Counted from the first letter of the stretch, positions 1 to 9,705 are shown. The stretch is 64,000 bases of DNA from an uncultured bacterium (GCA_937889595.1 CALAOR010000079.1:62001-126000), one strand, 5' to 3'. Translations and numbers: made by a program. Notes: generated from the letters alone by a model not told the origin.

Positions 1-544
1 GCGCTTCATCAACCGTATCGCCGTCTTCGGCTGAAGCAGCATCTTTTATTACCTCTAGTTCCACATCGGACCCCGACATCTCTTTTAATGTATCGGAAGT
101 CTGGCTGTTAACTTCCTTTTTCATTCCCTGTTCTATGGCGAGCTTTATATAGGATTCGGGAGCCATCGCCATTTCTATTTCTATGCCGCCTTTGAACTTG
201 AATTCCTTGATGAAAGATGATAATTCGGGGTTCATGGGGTCGGCGCAGGCAAAAAGTACGGCTTTTCCGTCGCGCCTTACGGGAAAAATGCCCAGGGTTT
301 CAGCCTTGGCGCGCGGGATTATGGATAACAATGAAGCGTCAAGAGCGGCTGACATCATATCTATATACTCAACGCCGTAATGGACAGCAAGTCGTTTTGC
401 CATTTCTTCCTCGTCGGCCCCCAAAAGCGCGAGGTTAAAAGCCAAGCCCGACTTATTCTGAGCCCTCATTTCCACGGCCTTAGTGAACATTTCTTCGGTA
501 ATCAAACCCTCATCGATGAATTTTTTCCAAACGCCTGTGGCCAT
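1..544 (-). CDS. Type II secretion/type IV pilus assembly ATPase, N-terminal part (GspE/PilB family), cut by window edge
   Basis: Only the first 181 residues lie in the window; the gene runs off the left edge. They begin MATGVWKKFIDEGLITEEM and match the MshEN/T2SSE N-terminal domain: a helical segment (LITEE...A) followed by LAVHYGVEYIDM, then IPRAKAETLGIFPVRRDGKAVLFACADPMNP. In the family this domain precedes a Walker-type ATPase that powers pilus or type II secretion assembly, and some MshEN domains bind c-di-GMP. After about residue 145 the sequence becomes acidic, a likely linker. The ATG at 544 follows GGAGGAACCC, a strong ribosome site. The ATPase domain is not visible, so a stand-alone MshEN protein cannot be excluded. 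Confidence 0.72.
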   Translation of the reverse strand, partial: MATGVWKKFIDEGLITEEMFTKAVEMRAQNKSGLAFNLALLGADEEEMAKRLAVHYGVEYIDMMSAALDASLLSIIPRAKAETLGIFPVRRDGKAVLFACADPMNPELSSFIKEFKFKGGIEIEMAMAPESYIKLAIEQGMKKEVNSQTSDTLKEMSGSDVELEVIKDAASAEDGDTVDEA

Positions 545-621
545 GGGTTCCTCCAAAAATAATAGTGCCGGGTGTTGAACGATCTATCACAAATCCTGGA
601 ATAAATCATTATTACATTAAG

Positions 622-650
622 ATTATATAAGGTTTTATGGACAAAGTAAA
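622..650 (-). promoter_or_regulatory. Possible sigma-70 promoter for the GspE/PilB-like gene
   Basis: On the minus strand TTTACT (645-650) and TATAAT (622-627) are separated by 17 bases, about 80 bases before the start codon at 544. The -10 is perfect; the -35 has two mismatches to TTGACA. Confidence 0.35.
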
Positions 651-683
651 GCGGGATAAATAATCTGGAAAATCGCAATTAAA

Positions 684-3600
684 TTACTTTTTCCAGCTCA
701 ACCACACGTTCTCCGCGCCTAATATGGACTCCAACTGCATTAAAATGCTCTCATTAACCTTTATTTTCATGTCATCCGCAAGCGTGGCCTCGACTTCACG
801 TCCGTCTTTGGTCAGGATGTGCATTACAACTATTGAATCGCCTTTATGGGCTGAAATTATGCTGTTTATTTCCTTTGATGTGGCTTCTTCGAGGGCTATT
901 TCACGGAGCTTTATATGCAGGAACTTTCCCAGCTTTGAGTAAGCGTCATCTATGGCTATTAAACTTTCCAGGAATATCACAGGGTCGTCGCTGTAGTAAC
1001 TTATCCTGCCGCGCACAAGGAACATCATGTTTTCCTCAAAGCCCTGGTGTTTTTCCCTGATTATTTTCTCCTGGGCTATAATAAGGATTTTATCGGTCAT
1101 GTCTTCGAGTATAAAATGCAGCGTTTCCTCGTTCTTTGAATTCACTTTTTTCGCGAAGGAGTGCACTATGCCGCCGACTATGACATTTCCGCTTTCCTCT
1201 TTCTTTTTAAGCTCCCTGATGGGCACGGTAAAATTTTTGAGAAGTTTTTCATATTTGGTAAGCGGGTGCGCCGACACATACGTGCCGAGAACTTCACGTT
1301 CGTATGTCAGCAGGTTGCTCTCCGGCCATTCGGGAGTATCAGGCATCTTTTGTTCTTCCTGGTCGGATTCAAAAAGCGAGAACTGGCCCACTTCCATGTC
1401 GCTCTGGAAACCTGCGGCCCCCCTGATGGCCACGTCTATGGAAGCGTAAACAGCCGCCCTGTTCGGGTAGGTGTAATCAAAAGCACCGGCTTTAACCAGG
1501 CTCTCAAGCGTTTTGGTGGTAATGGCGCGGTTTGAGACCCTGCGGGTGAAATCAAATATATCCTTAAACCCACCGCCTTCTTTTCTCTGTTTTACTATCT
1601 CTTCCGCGGCGCCGATCCCCACGTTCTTGATGGCGGCCAATGCGTAGCGTATTATGTTTTTTTCTACGGAAAACACAACTTCGCTTTTATTTATATCCGG
1701 GGGCAGGACTTTTATGCCTATATTCCTGCAGTCATCTATGTAAAAAGACGTCTTGTCTATCTTATCCATGACGCTTGTCAAAAGCGCGGCCATGTATTCG
1801 CCTGTGTAATGCGTCTTTAAATAAGCCGTCTGATATGCCAGCACCGCGTAAGCCGCGGCATGGGATTTATTAAAGCCATACTGCGAGAACTGGTTCAGTT
1901 TATCAAACTGATCCTCGGCCTTTTCTTCCGATATATTATTTGCCCTGGCGCCGTTTATAAACTCGACCTTGATCTTTGCCATTTCTTTTTCTTTTTTCTT
2001 GGACATGGCGCGGCGCAGGTTGTCGGCTCTTGCCACGGTAAAACCCGCGATTTTTACCGCTATCTGCATGACCTGTTCCTGGTAAACGGCTATGCCGTAT
2101 GTTTCTTTAAGCACCTCTTCAAGCTGCGGAAAATCATACTTGATCTCCTGAAGCCCTTTTTTTCTCTTGATATAATCGTCTATGTATTTCATGGGGCCCG
2201 GCCTGAAAAGCGCTATGATGGCTATTATTTCCTCGAACGCCGTGGGTTTCATTTTCTTTAATATGTCGCGCATCCCGTCGCTTTCAAGCTGGAAAACGCC
2301 GAGCGTGTTCCCGGCCGATAGCTGTTCGTACACTTCCGGGTCGGAGTAGTCATCTTCCTTGAGCACGATCTCCTCGCCCCTTGTTTCGCGCACCGCGTCT
2401 ATTGTCCTTTTGATAACCTGGAGGTTGCGCAGGCCCAATATGTCAAATTTGATGAGTCCGATCTTTTCGAGCGATTCCATCTGGTACTGTGTCATGAAAT
2501 TCAGGGCAATTGCCCCGTCATTTCCGCTGTCGCGGGGCACCGCTAAAGGCACAAAATCGCTTAAAGCCGACGGCGCGATAACCACGCCGGCCGCGTGCGT
2601 GGAATCCTGCCTGAGCATTCCCTCTATCTTAAACGCGTAATTCAGTACCTCATCCGTCCAGTTTTCCGAAGATATGAATTTTTTAAACGCGTCATCCTGC
2701 ATGACTTCCTTAAAGCTGATTTTGGGGCCGTCCGGCACAAGCTTGGACAAACTGTTTACTTTTGCAAGCGGTATGTCAAGCACGCGGCCCACGTCTTTGA
2801 TGGCCTGTTTGGGTTTTAACTGCTGAAAAGTAACGATTTGGGCGACCTTATCCCTGCCGAATTTATTCACAATAAACCCGATTATCCTGTCCCTGCCCTC
2901 GTCCGAAAAATCCATGTCTATATCAGGCGGTGACACACGCTCCGGGTTTAGAAACCTTTCAAAAAGCAGCCCGTATTTTAACGGGTTAACGCTTGTAATG
3001 CCCAGGACATATGAAACCAGGCTTCCTGCCGCGCTGCCCCTACCCGGTCCGACCGGGATATTATTTTTCATGGCAAAATCCACGATATCCCTCACTATTA
3101 AAAAGTAACCGGAATAACCGAGCTGCTTTATGGTGGAAATTTCATGGTCCAGCCTTTGCGTTAATTCGGCGGAAGGCGACGGGAATTTTACGGCAAAATC
3201 ATCGCGCACTATTTTTTCAAGGTATTCATCGTAGGATTTCTCGCCGCCCGTATCGTACGAAGGCATGTGCGTTTTTTTATTTATCGGCAGTTCAAAGTGG
3301 CATTTGGCCGCTATTTCCACGGTGCTCGTTATAGCCGCGTCATCTTCCGGAAATATGGAAAGCATGTCATTGTAGTTCTTAAAATAGAATTCATGGGTTT
3401 TAAAGGACAACCTGTCCGAGTCGGCCAGTTTTTTTCCTGTTTTTATACACACAAGTATGTCCTGTGCTTTTGCGTCATCCTTATTCATGTAGTGTACGTC
3501 ATTAGTAACGGTCAGGGGTATGGACAGCTTTGCTGAAAGTTCCTTTAACCCCTTGTTCATGATCAGCTCTTCCGGCAGGCCGTGGTTCTGCATTTCCAGG

Positions 3601-4103
3601 TAAAAATTGCCATCCCCGAACATCTTATTATATTCCTGCGCCGCCATGATGGCGCCTTCAAGGTCATTGTTGATGATCTTATTGGGAACTTCGCCCTGCA
3701 TGCACGCTGACAGGGCTATCAAGCCTTCGGCGTGTTCGCTCAAAAAAGCCCGGTCCACTGCGGGTTTGTAATAAAACCCGTCAGTAGCGGCTAAAGTCGC
3801 GATTTTTAGCAGGTTTTTGTAGCCAATTTCATTTTTTACGAGGAGTATGAGGTGGTTTTTTTCCCTTGATTTCTGCCTGATGTCGTCAACAACATAAGTT
3901 TCAAGGCCTATTATGGGCTTTAAACCGGCGTAGGTCAGGCTTGAATAGAATTCAACCGCGCCGTACATGTAACCATGATCGGTTATGGCGCAGGAATACA
4001 TGTTATTCTGCTTGCAGGCTTCTATGATGTCCTCAAACCTGCACATACCGTCTAACATGCTGTACTTGCTGTGCAGGTGCAGATGGACAAAATTGTGCTT
4101 CAA
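684..4103 (-). CDS. dnaE: DNA polymerase III subunit alpha
   Basis: Replicative polymerase of 1139 residues, typical for DnaE1. The N-terminal PHP domain opens with HLHLHSKYSMLDG (residues 8-20). The palm carries GRGSAAGS (about 351-358), the catalytic aspartates in PDIDMDF (about 391-397) and a third aspartate in IKFDILGL (about 553). Fingers, helix-hairpin-helix and a C-terminal OB-fold region (VIVGGIVHSF, FILEDMTD) follow. There is no internal exonuclease, so proofreading would be by the PHP domain or a separate subunit. The start is TTG at 4103, supported by CGGAG seven bases upstream and by the protein beginning right at the PHP domain; no ATG fits. TTAACA and TAATAT spaced 16 bases sit upstream at about 4160-4190. 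Transcribed alone, with about 270 bases to prmC. Confidence 0.97.
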   Translation of the reverse strand: MKHNFVHLHLHSKYSMLDGMCRFEDIIEACKQNNMYSCAITDHGYMYGAVEFYSSLTYAGLKPIIGLETYVVDDIRQKSREKNHLILLVKNEIGYKNLLKIATLAATDGFYYKPAVDRAFLSEHAEGLIALSACMQGEVPNKIINNDLEGAIMAAQEYNKMFGDGNFYLEMQNHGLPEELIMNKGLKELSAKLSIPLTVTNDVHYMNKDDAKAQDILVCIKTGKKLADSDRLSFKTHEFYFKNYNDMLSIFPEDDAAITSTVEIAAKCHFELPINKKTHMPSYDTGGEKSYDEYLEKIVRDDFAVKFPSPSAELTQRLDHEISTIKQLGYSGYFLIVRDIVDFAMKNNIPVGPGRGSAAGSLVSYVLGITSVNPLKYGLLFERFLNPERVSPPDIDMDFSDEGRDRIIGFIVNKFGRDKVAQIVTFQQLKPKQAIKDVGRVLDIPLAKVNSLSKLVPDGPKISFKEVMQDDAFKKFISSENWTDEVLNYAFKIEGMLRQDSTHAAGVVIAPSALSDFVPLAVPRDSGNDGAIALNFMTQYQMESLEKIGLIKFDILGLRNLQVIKRTIDAVRETRGEEIVLKEDDYSDPEVYEQLSAGNTLGVFQLESDGMRDILKKMKPTAFEEIIAIIALFRPGPMKYIDDYIKRKKGLQEIKYDFPQLEEVLKETYGIAVYQEQVMQIAVKIAGFTVARADNLRRAMSKKKEKEMAKIKVEFINGARANNISEEKAEDQFDKLNQFSQYGFNKSHAAAYAVLAYQTAYLKTHYTGEYMAALLTSVMDKIDKTSFYIDDCRNIGIKVLPPDINKSEVVFSVEKNIIRYALAAIKNVGIGAAEEIVKQRKEGGGFKDIFDFTRRVSNRAITTKTLESLVKAGAFDYTYPNRAAVYASIDVAIRGAAGFQSDMEVGQFSLFESDQEEQKMPDTPEWPESNLLTYEREVLGTYVSAHPLTKYEKLLKNFTVPIRELKKKEESGNVIVGGIVHSFAKKVNSKNEETLHFILEDMTDKILIIAQEKIIREKHQGFEENMMFLVRGRISYYSDDPVIFLESLIAIDDAYSKLGKFLHIKLREIALEEATSKEINSIISAHKGDSIVVMHILTKDGREVEATLADDMKIKVNESILMQLESILGAENVWLSWKK

Positions 4104-4211
4104 ATTATGCTCCGTTTTACAGTTTAAGATTGTTAATGCGTTTTATCAACAAAAACAATAAGTCGTAAAATATTACCATAAATATGATTTTTGTTAAACA
4201 AGAAGATTAGG

Positions 4212-4251
4212 CTTGAAAATCGCATTAGAGGTCTTGTTTGCGATTTTCAAG
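4212..4251. terminator. Hairpin downstream of prmC (possible terminator)
   Basis: Perfect 12-base arms CTTGAAAATCGC (4212-4223) and GCGATTTTCAAG (4240-4251) with a 16-base loop, between prmC (ends 4371) and dnaE (starts 4103). No clear U-tract follows on the minus strand, so it may instead be a repeat or stabilising hairpin. Confidence 0.35.
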
Positions 4252-4370
4252 TGTGTAAAATCCATATAATAATAGGCTGAGTACGGCTAAAGAATCCGTC
4301 TAAAAATTTGCCAAACGGGTTAAACATTGGATTTTATCCAATTTACGAAATATTTAATTAAAATGTGGCC

Positions 4371-5246
4371 TTACACCATCCTAAAAACCATCACCCGTTC
4401 CTTATCCCTGAAATCCTTAAACGCCCCCGTGAACTTCCACTCGGGTTTGCTGAATAATTTTTTTACTTTTTTGCCCATTTTATCGCCTATTTCCATAACT
4501 ATAAACCCGCCTGGATTCAAAAACTTTTTCCCGTTTTCCGCGAACTTTTTATAAAATGAATAACCATGTCCGCCGTCTGTCAGGGCTGCGCGCGGCTCCT
4601 TTAGAACCTCTTTTTGAAGGGTTTTCATGGCATTTAGGCGTATATAAGGCGGGTTGGATACCAGAAGGTCAAACTTCAGGTGATGACGCCTGCAAAGGCT
4701 GAAAAAATCGCCTTTATGCAGCTTTACGCTGCGGCTCACGCCGTGTTTTAAGGCATTTGCCAAAGTAAGGTTTAAGGCCTTTTTATTCAGGTCAAAACAA
4801 AGGACTTTTTTGATACTGCCGGTTTCTTTGAGCAAAGTTACGGACAAAATGCCCGAACCCGAACCGCAGTCAGCCGCAATTGCACCCTGAACCAGGCTGT
4901 CTTTTATGGACAAAACCGCGTCAATAACAGACTCGGTATCGGGCCGCGGTATAAAAACCCCTTTTTCAACCTTAAATTCCCTCCCATAAAAACATTCGGT
5001 CCCGGTTATGTACTGCAGCGGCACATTTTTCGTCCGGAGTGCCGTCATGTTAATAAACAGTTTCAAGACCGCTTCCGGGATCATTTCCCTTAAACAGACA
5101 TAAAGTTTTTCCCTTGTCATACAGCCTGCATGCAGAAGTAAGGCCTCTGCTTCCCTGAACGCGGATTCTTTATTGCGGAACACAGGCGTGAGCCTTTTTC
5201 TGGCGTCAGCAAGCGCCTGCGAATAAGTAACCTTGATTCCCCCCAT
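4371..5246 (-). CDS. prmC: Peptide chain release factor N5-glutamine methyltransferase
   Basis: Cytoplasmic SAM-dependent enzyme that methylates the glutamine of the GGQ motif in release factors. 291 residues, normal for PrmC/HemK. An N-terminal helical domain is followed by the SAM-binding motif ADCGSGSGILSV (about residue 128) and the diagnostic NPPYIRL (about 196) that holds the substrate glutamine side chain. Its substrate gene prfA lies two genes upstream, the classical pairing. The start ATG at 5246 has an AAGG-like site about 10 bases upstream, 4 bases after the ankyrin gene ends, so the pair is co-transcribed. Confidence 0.95.
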   Translation of the reverse strand: MGGIKVTYSQALADARKRLTPVFRNKESAFREAEALLLHAGCMTREKLYVCLREMIPEAVLKLFINMTALRTKNVPLQYITGTECFYGREFKVEKGVFIPRPDTESVIDAVLSIKDSLVQGAIAADCGSGSGILSVTLLKETGSIKKVLCFDLNKKALNLTLANALKHGVSRSVKLHKGDFFSLCRRHHLKFDLLVSNPPYIRLNAMKTLQKEVLKEPRAALTDGGHGYSFYKKFAENGKKFLNPGGFIVMEIGDKMGKKVKKLFSKPEWKFTGAFKDFRDKERVMVFRMV

Positions 5247-5250
5247 TAAT

Positions 5251-5784
5251 TCAGCCTTTTCTCATAAATCGTGCCAGCATAAAACGCAAATAGTTGAAGA
5301 AACTCATTTTATCGTTGATTAACATTTTGATTTCCTTTGTTTTTGACATATCAAACGCGCTGTGCCCGGTTTTATTTATCATGCTTATGTCCGCACCCGC
5401 CTTTATCAGCAAAGAAACCGCTTCTTTATGCCCTATGGCAGAGGCTTCCATGAGAGCCGTATTACCATCAATACTTACATCGTCAAGCCTGGCTCCCGCG
5501 TCTATAAGCACACGCACCGCGTCTATCTTCCCGAACCAGGAAGCGGCGATCAGCGGTGTAATGCCTTTGCTGTCAGGCAGGTTTATGTCCGCCCTGGAAT
5601 TTATAAGTTCTTTTGCGGCATCCATAAAACCCGCCCTGACGGCCAGTATAAGAGGGGTGAATTTATACGGGGACGAAGTGTCAGGCGCGTTTACATCAGC
5701 GCCTTCTTTGATGGACGCGCGTATGGACTCAACATCACCGGAAGCGGACGCGGCAATGAGCTTTTCGTTTAAGACTGAATTCAT
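5251..5784 (-). CDS. Ankyrin repeat protein
   Basis: 177 residues with about four ankyrin repeats (for example FTPLILAVRAGFMDAAKELI, then GITPLIAASWFGKIDAVRVL, GNTALMEASAIGHKEAVSLL and GHSAFDMSKTKEIKMLI), covering residues 10-155. A short basic C-terminal tail contains FFNYLRFMLARFMRKG. No signal peptide is seen, so it should act in the cytoplasm as a protein-binding module with no enzymatic domain. It sits between prfA and prmC, 51 bases after prfA and 4 bases before prmC, so it belongs to the release-factor operon. Its partner is unknown. The tail could associate with membrane, but that is a guess. Confidence 0.88.
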   Translation of the reverse strand: MNSVLNEKLIAASASGDVESIRASIKEGADVNAPDTSSPYKFTPLILAVRAGFMDAAKELINSRADINLPDSKGITPLIAASWFGKIDAVRVLIDAGARLDDVSIDGNTALMEASAIGHKEAVSLLIKAGADISMINKTGHSAFDMSKTKEIKMLINDKMSFFNYLRFMLARFMRKG

Positions 5785-5835
5785 AACACCCCTTCTTTAA
5801 ATATATAATCAAACAAGAACTTACCGTAAAACTTT

Positions 5836-6906
5836 TTACGCGCCGGTCAGCAGTTTTTGGTTCATGTCAAAAGTCAGTTTTTCTATGAACTCTTCTATGT
5901 CGCCCTGCATAACAGCTTCGAGATTATAAACGGTCAAGCCTATCCTGTGGTCGGTTACCCTGTTCTGCGGGTAATTATAAGTCCTGATCTTCTCACTCCT
6001 GTCGCCTGAGCCTATCTGCGCCTTGCGGGTCGAATCAAGTTTCGCTTTTTCATCGCCTTCAAGCTTGTTCTTTACGCGCGCCCTAAGTATGGTCATGGCA
6101 AGTTCCTTGTTTTTGATCTGCGACCTGCCGTCCTGGCAGAAAACTTCGAGCATTGTCGGCAGATGGATTATCCTGACAGCAGACTCTGTCCTGTTGACGT
6201 GCTGTCCACCCGCGCCTGAGGCGCGCATAACTTCTATTTTCAGGTCATCCGGCCTTAATTCGACATCCACTTCTTCCTGTTCGGGCAGTACGGCAACCGT
6301 TGCGGCCGAAGTATGTATTCTTCCGCTTGTTTCGGTATCGGGCACCCTCTGCACCCTGTGTGTCCCGCTTTCAAATTTCAGTTTGCCATACGCGTTTTCC
6401 CCGGTTACCATAAATATGACTTCCTTGACCCCGCCGAGTTCCGTGGGCGAAGAAGACATTATTTCAAGCTTTAATTTATGGGTTTCTATGTACCTCGAAT
6501 ACATCTTGAACAGGTCCCCGGCAAACAAGCCTGCTTCATCCCCGCCTGTGCCTGCCCTGATTTCCATAATAGCGTTCTTTTTGTCATTGGGGTCCTTGGG
6601 GATGAGCATGTACTCAAGTTCATTTTCCAGCTTCAACATGCGTTCCGCCGATTCTTTCATGTCCTGGCGCGCCATATCCTGCATTTCCTTATCTGTTTCA
6701 TTATTCATTATTTCTTCGGAGTCTTTGACTGCGGCACTGGCATTAAGATACTCCTCGAATTTTCCGACTATGGGGCGGTAATCAGAGTGTTGTTTCATTT
6801 TTTTTGAATACAAATCCCTGTTTTGGATAACCGCAGTATCGGACAGCTCATAGTTAAGTTTTTCAAAGTTTTCCTTGATTTTTTGGAGTTTATCAATAAA
6901 GATCAT
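5836..6906 (-). CDS. prfA: Peptide chain release factor 1
   Basis: Recognises UAA/UAG in the ribosomal A site and triggers peptidyl-tRNA hydrolysis. 356 residues, full length. The GGQ loop reads GAGGQHVNRTESAVRI (about residues 230-245), and the codon-recognition region is in HRVQRVPDTETSGRIHTS, typical of RF1 rather than RF2. Its ATG overlaps the stop of the upstream DUF1385 gene by 4 bases (ATGA), implying translational coupling. prmC, which modifies the GGQ glutamine, lies downstream in the same operon. Confidence 0.97.
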   Translation of the reverse strand: MIFIDKLQKIKENFEKLNYELSDTAVIQNRDLYSKKMKQHSDYRPIVGKFEEYLNASAAVKDSEEIMNNETDKEMQDMARQDMKESAERMLKLENELEYMLIPKDPNDKKNAIMEIRAGTGGDEAGLFAGDLFKMYSRYIETHKLKLEIMSSSPTELGGVKEVIFMVTGENAYGKLKFESGTHRVQRVPDTETSGRIHTSAATVAVLPEQEEVDVELRPDDLKIEVMRASGAGGQHVNRTESAVRIIHLPTMLEVFCQDGRSQIKNKELAMTILRARVKNKLEGDEKAKLDSTRKAQIGSGDRSEKIRTYNYPQNRVTDHRIGLTVYNLEAVMQGDIEEFIEKLTFDMNQKLLTGA

Positions 6907-7889
6907 TTTTTCTTTGCCTTCCCTTTCGGGGCCTGTTTTTTTATGAAAGCATTTTCCAGGGCGACAACTTTTTCAAGCGATTTGACCGCAACTTCCAGTT
7001 GCTCCTTATCCGGCTGCCTGGTGGTTAAACCCTGGAAAGCAAGTCCCGGCGCTATAAAAATTTTCATAAAAGGGTTGTCGCTGTACTTATCCGAAAGCTT
7101 CAGCAGCTCGTATGAAAGCCCGACTATGGGGAGCAAAAGCGGTATCTCGCAAAGTATCCGCTGCCACCACTTGAGCTGCGCGGGAAGGAATATTACAAAT
7201 AATATAAGGCTTATTAAAACCGTGATTATGATAAACGCGGTGCCGCAGCGCGGGTGTTTTGTGCTGTAAGGTTTTATGTTGTTATAGACAAGTTTCTTAC
7301 CCGCTTCAAAGGCGTATATCGACTTATGTTCCGCGCCGTGATACTGAAAGAGCCGTTTAACGTCATTGAAAAACGATATGCCCCAGACATAAAGGAAAAA
7401 TATGATGAATTTAAATACAACCATGCCTATGTTGAAATAGTACCTATTGGTGTTCAGTTCATGGAATCTTTTGGCGATAAGCCTGTTTATGCCGTAAGGA
7501 AGAAGTATGAATAAACCGAGCGCAAGCACGATCGCAAAGGCAAAAGAAGCGGAAGTTTCAAGCGCTTCGTTGCGCGGCTTTAAATCCTTAACCCTGATCT
7601 TTTTCTTTTTGGCTTCCTCTTTCAGGATATCCTCTTCCATCAGGTTGGCAGAGATAGTCAGCGACTTAAATCCAAGTTTCATTGATTCATACATGCCGAG
7701 CAGGCCCCGCAAAAACGGCCATTTCCAGAATGCGTGCTTATCGGATGCGCTGTTCACATTGCCGGACTCCACCGTAATGCTCTTATCCGCCCGGCGGACC
7801 GCTACAGCGTAAAAATGCGGGGAACGCATCATGACGCCTTCTATGACAGCTTCGCCGCCGACGTTGTATTTTGATTTTTTCTCAGCCAT
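6903..7889 (-). CDS. DUF1385 family membrane protein (YqhQ-like)
   Basis: 328 residues beginning MAEKKSKYNVGGEAVIEGVMMRSPHF, where GGEAVIEGVMMR is the family hallmark. There are about four hydrophobic segments: near 114-134, 155-175, 217-240 and around the LLPIVGLSYE region. The motif FQYHGAEHKSIYAFE near 190 is conserved in this family and could bind metal or a ligand, but the biochemical function is unknown to me. In Firmicutes and many other phyla the gene lies beside prfA/prmC as here. GGAG lies 7-10 bases before the ATG. The last codons overlap prfA. Confidence 0.88.
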   Translation of the reverse strand: MAEKKSKYNVGGEAVIEGVMMRSPHFYAVAVRRADKSITVESGNVNSASDKHAFWKWPFLRGLLGMYESMKLGFKSLTISANLMEEDILKEEAKKKKIRVKDLKPRNEALETSASFAFAIVLALGLFILLPYGINRLIAKRFHELNTNRYYFNIGMVVFKFIIFFLYVWGISFFNDVKRLFQYHGAEHKSIYAFEAGKKLVYNNIKPYSTKHPRCGTAFIIITVLISLILFVIFLPAQLKWWQRILCEIPLLLPIVGLSYELLKLSDKYSDNPFMKIFIAPGLAFQGLTTRQPDKEQLEVAVKSLEKVVALENAFIKKQAPKGKAKKK

Positions 7890-7912
7890 TTGTAAAACTC
7901 CTTTTAATTCAA

Positions 7913-8033
7913 AATTTAGAATTCAAAATTCAAAATTATGGTCTATTGCTGCGGGCTTGTCGCCCTTGCAATATTATAATAAGGTCGCAAAGCGACACCT
8001 AAATTTTTAATTTTGAATTTTGAATTCTAAATT
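7913..8033. repeat. MITE-like element with perfect 26-base inverted ends
   Basis: The left arm 7913-7938 and right arm 8008-8033 are perfect reverse complements, built of repeats of AATTCAAAATT. The core contains two small hairpins (GCGGGCTTGTCGCCC and GGTCGCAAAGCGAC). No coding potential. It separates yqhQ from rpmE and may be transcribed through; a non-autonomous mobile element or folded spacer is the simplest reading. Confidence 0.6.
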
Positions 8034-8087
8034 GCAATTCACCGGTTATTCCGCCACACCGGAAAATGACCTCCATTGAATAAAAAT

Positions 8088-8132
8088 CGCCCTTTGTCAG
8101 GCCGTCAATACGACACAGCATAACAAAGGGCG
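8088..8132 (-). terminator. Rho-independent terminator of rpmE
   Basis: On the minus strand the arms CGCCCTTTGT and ACAAAGGGCG (10 bases, perfect, 25-base internal region) lie 17 bases after the rpmE stop and are followed by GATTTTTATT. This would end the rho/rpmE transcript before yqhQ. Confidence 0.55.
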
Positions 8133-8148
8133 GTATTTTATCGGGCAG

Positions 8149-8388
8149 CTATTCTTTTGTCTTTGCCGGCGCAGGTGTTGCCGCGGGTGTTGCTTTGCTC
8201 GCTCTTTTCCTGAATTTTTCAACTCTTCCGTCGGTATCCATGAATTTCTGGACGCCGGAGAAGAAAGGATGGCATGACGAGCAGACTTCAACCTTGATGT
8301 TGCCTATCGTGCTTTTCGTTTCAAAAGCGTTTCCGCAGGCGCACGTTACCATGGCCTGTTTGTAATCCGGGTGTATTCCTTTTTTCAT
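8149..8388 (-). CDS. rpmE: Ribosomal protein bL31
   Basis: Large-subunit protein of the central protuberance. 79 residues starting [22 protein letters not shown] at 8388 chosen because GGAGAAACGGAA precedes it and L31 always begins at this point, although the frame stays open a little upstream. Cysteines C16, C18, C36 and C39 (CxC...CSSC) make it the zinc-binding C+ form. A 15-20 residue tail rich in Ala/Pro/Lys/Thr extends beyond the usual end. It lies 63 bases after rho, a widespread gene pair. Confidence 0.95.
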   Translation of the reverse strand: MKKGIHPDYKQAMVTCACGNAFETKSTIGNIKVEVCSSCHPFFSGVQKFMDTDGRVEKFRKRASKATPAATPAPAKTKE

Positions 8389-8451
8389 TTCCGTTTCTCC
8401 TTGATATTTTGTTTTTATTCCGCAATCCACTGTCCGAATTCCGCAATAAGT

Positions 8452-9705
8452 TTAATCTATGTTCATCGCTTCCAGGAATGCCTTGTTCGTTTTCTTCTTT
8501 GTCATTTCCTCGTTTAAGAACTCTATTATATCAACCGGTTTCATTTTACTCAAGAGGGCTTTTCTCAAAACCCACACTTTTCTGAGCGTATCTTTTTCAA
8601 GCAGGAGCTCTTCTTTCCTTGTCCCTGATTTGCTTATGTCTATTGCCGGGAACAGCCTTCTGTCCGCGAGTTCCCTTGAGAGCACGATTTCGCTGTTGCC
8701 GGTTCCCTTGAATTCCTCAAATATGACGTCATCCATCTTGCTTCCGGTTTCTATCAAGGCCGTCGCTATGATGGTAAGCGAACCGCCTTCTTCGATGGCG
8801 CGCGCCGCTCCAAAGAACCTTTTGGGTTTCTGCAGTGCGTTTGAATCTATACCACCGGAGAGCACCTTGCCCGAACTTGGCGCCACGGCATTATACGCCC
8901 TGGCAAGCCTTGTGATGGAGTCAAGAAGGATAATAACATCCCTTTTGTGTTCTACCAGCCTTTTGGCTTTTTCCAGGACCATCTCAGCGACCTGCAAGTG
9001 CCGTGTCGGCGGTTCGTCAAACGTTGAAGACACAACTTCGCCTTTCACGGTCCTTTCCATGTCCGTTACTTCTTCCGGTCTTTCATCTATAAGAAGCACT
9101 ATAAGGAATGCATCGGGGTGATTCTCTGTGATTGAATTTGCTATTTTCTGCAGCAGGACTGTTTTGCCGGTCCTTGGCGGCGCCACGATCAGGCCCCTCT
9201 GGCCAAAACCAAGCGGCATTAAAAGGTCCATGATGCGCATAGAAGGGTCCTTATCCTTGTTCTCAAGGACTATGTGCTTCTCGGGGTAAAGTGGCGTGAG
9301 ATTGTCAAAATAGGTCTTGTCCTTTATCGTTTCCGGGTCATCGCCGTTTATTGTCTCAACTTTCAAAAGTGCGAAGTATTTTTCCCCTTCTTTCGGCGGC
9401 CTCACCTGTCCGGCAACCACGTCGCCGGTCCGTAGGTCAAATTTCCTGATCTGCGAAGGAGATACATATATATCATCCGGTCCGGGAAGATAGTTGTAGT
9501 TTGGCGAGCGCAGGAATCCAAATCCGTCCGGGAGTATTTCAAGGACGCCTTCGCCGAATATAAGGCCGTTATTTTTCGAGTCGGTTTCAAGTATCTTGAA
9601 AATAAGCTCCTGTTTTTTCAGCGTTGCGGTTTCTTCGAGTTTGAGGTCTTTCGCGATTTTCTGGAGTTCGACCAATTTCTTAAGCTTTAAATCCTGTAGA
9701 TTCAT
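8452..9705 (-). CDS. rho: Transcription termination factor Rho
   Basis: Hexameric RNA-dependent ATPase/helicase that ends transcription at C-rich untranslated RNA. 417 residues. An N-terminal Rho-N helix bundle ([20 protein letters not shown]), a cold-shock-like RNA-binding domain with [20 protein letters not shown], then the RecA-type core with Walker A APPRTGKT (about 174-181), Walker [17 protein letters not shown] and the Q/R loops ([17 protein letters not shown]). No insertion domain, unlike many high-GC Rho proteins. ATG at 9705 is preceded by AGGAGG. A strong promoter and a long leader that may fold over the ribosome site precede it. Confidence 0.97.
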   Translation of the reverse strand: MNLQDLKLKKLVELQKIAKDLKLEETATLKKQELIFKILETDSKNNGLIFGEGVLEILPDGFGFLRSPNYNYLPGPDDIYVSPSQIRKFDLRTGDVVAGQVRPPKEGEKYFALLKVETINGDDPETIKDKTYFDNLTPLYPEKHIVLENKDKDPSMRIMDLLMPLGFGQRGLIVAPPRTGKTVLLQKIANSITENHPDAFLIVLLIDERPEEVTDMERTVKGEVVSSTFDEPPTRHLQVAEMVLEKAKRLVEHKRDVIILLDSITRLARAYNAVAPSSGKVLSGGIDSNALQKPKRFFGAARAIEEGGSLTIIATALIETGSKMDDVIFEEFKGTGNSEIVLSRELADRRLFPAIDISKSGTRKEELLLEKDTLRKVWVLRKALLSKMKPVDIIEFLNEEMTKKKTNKAFLEAMNID

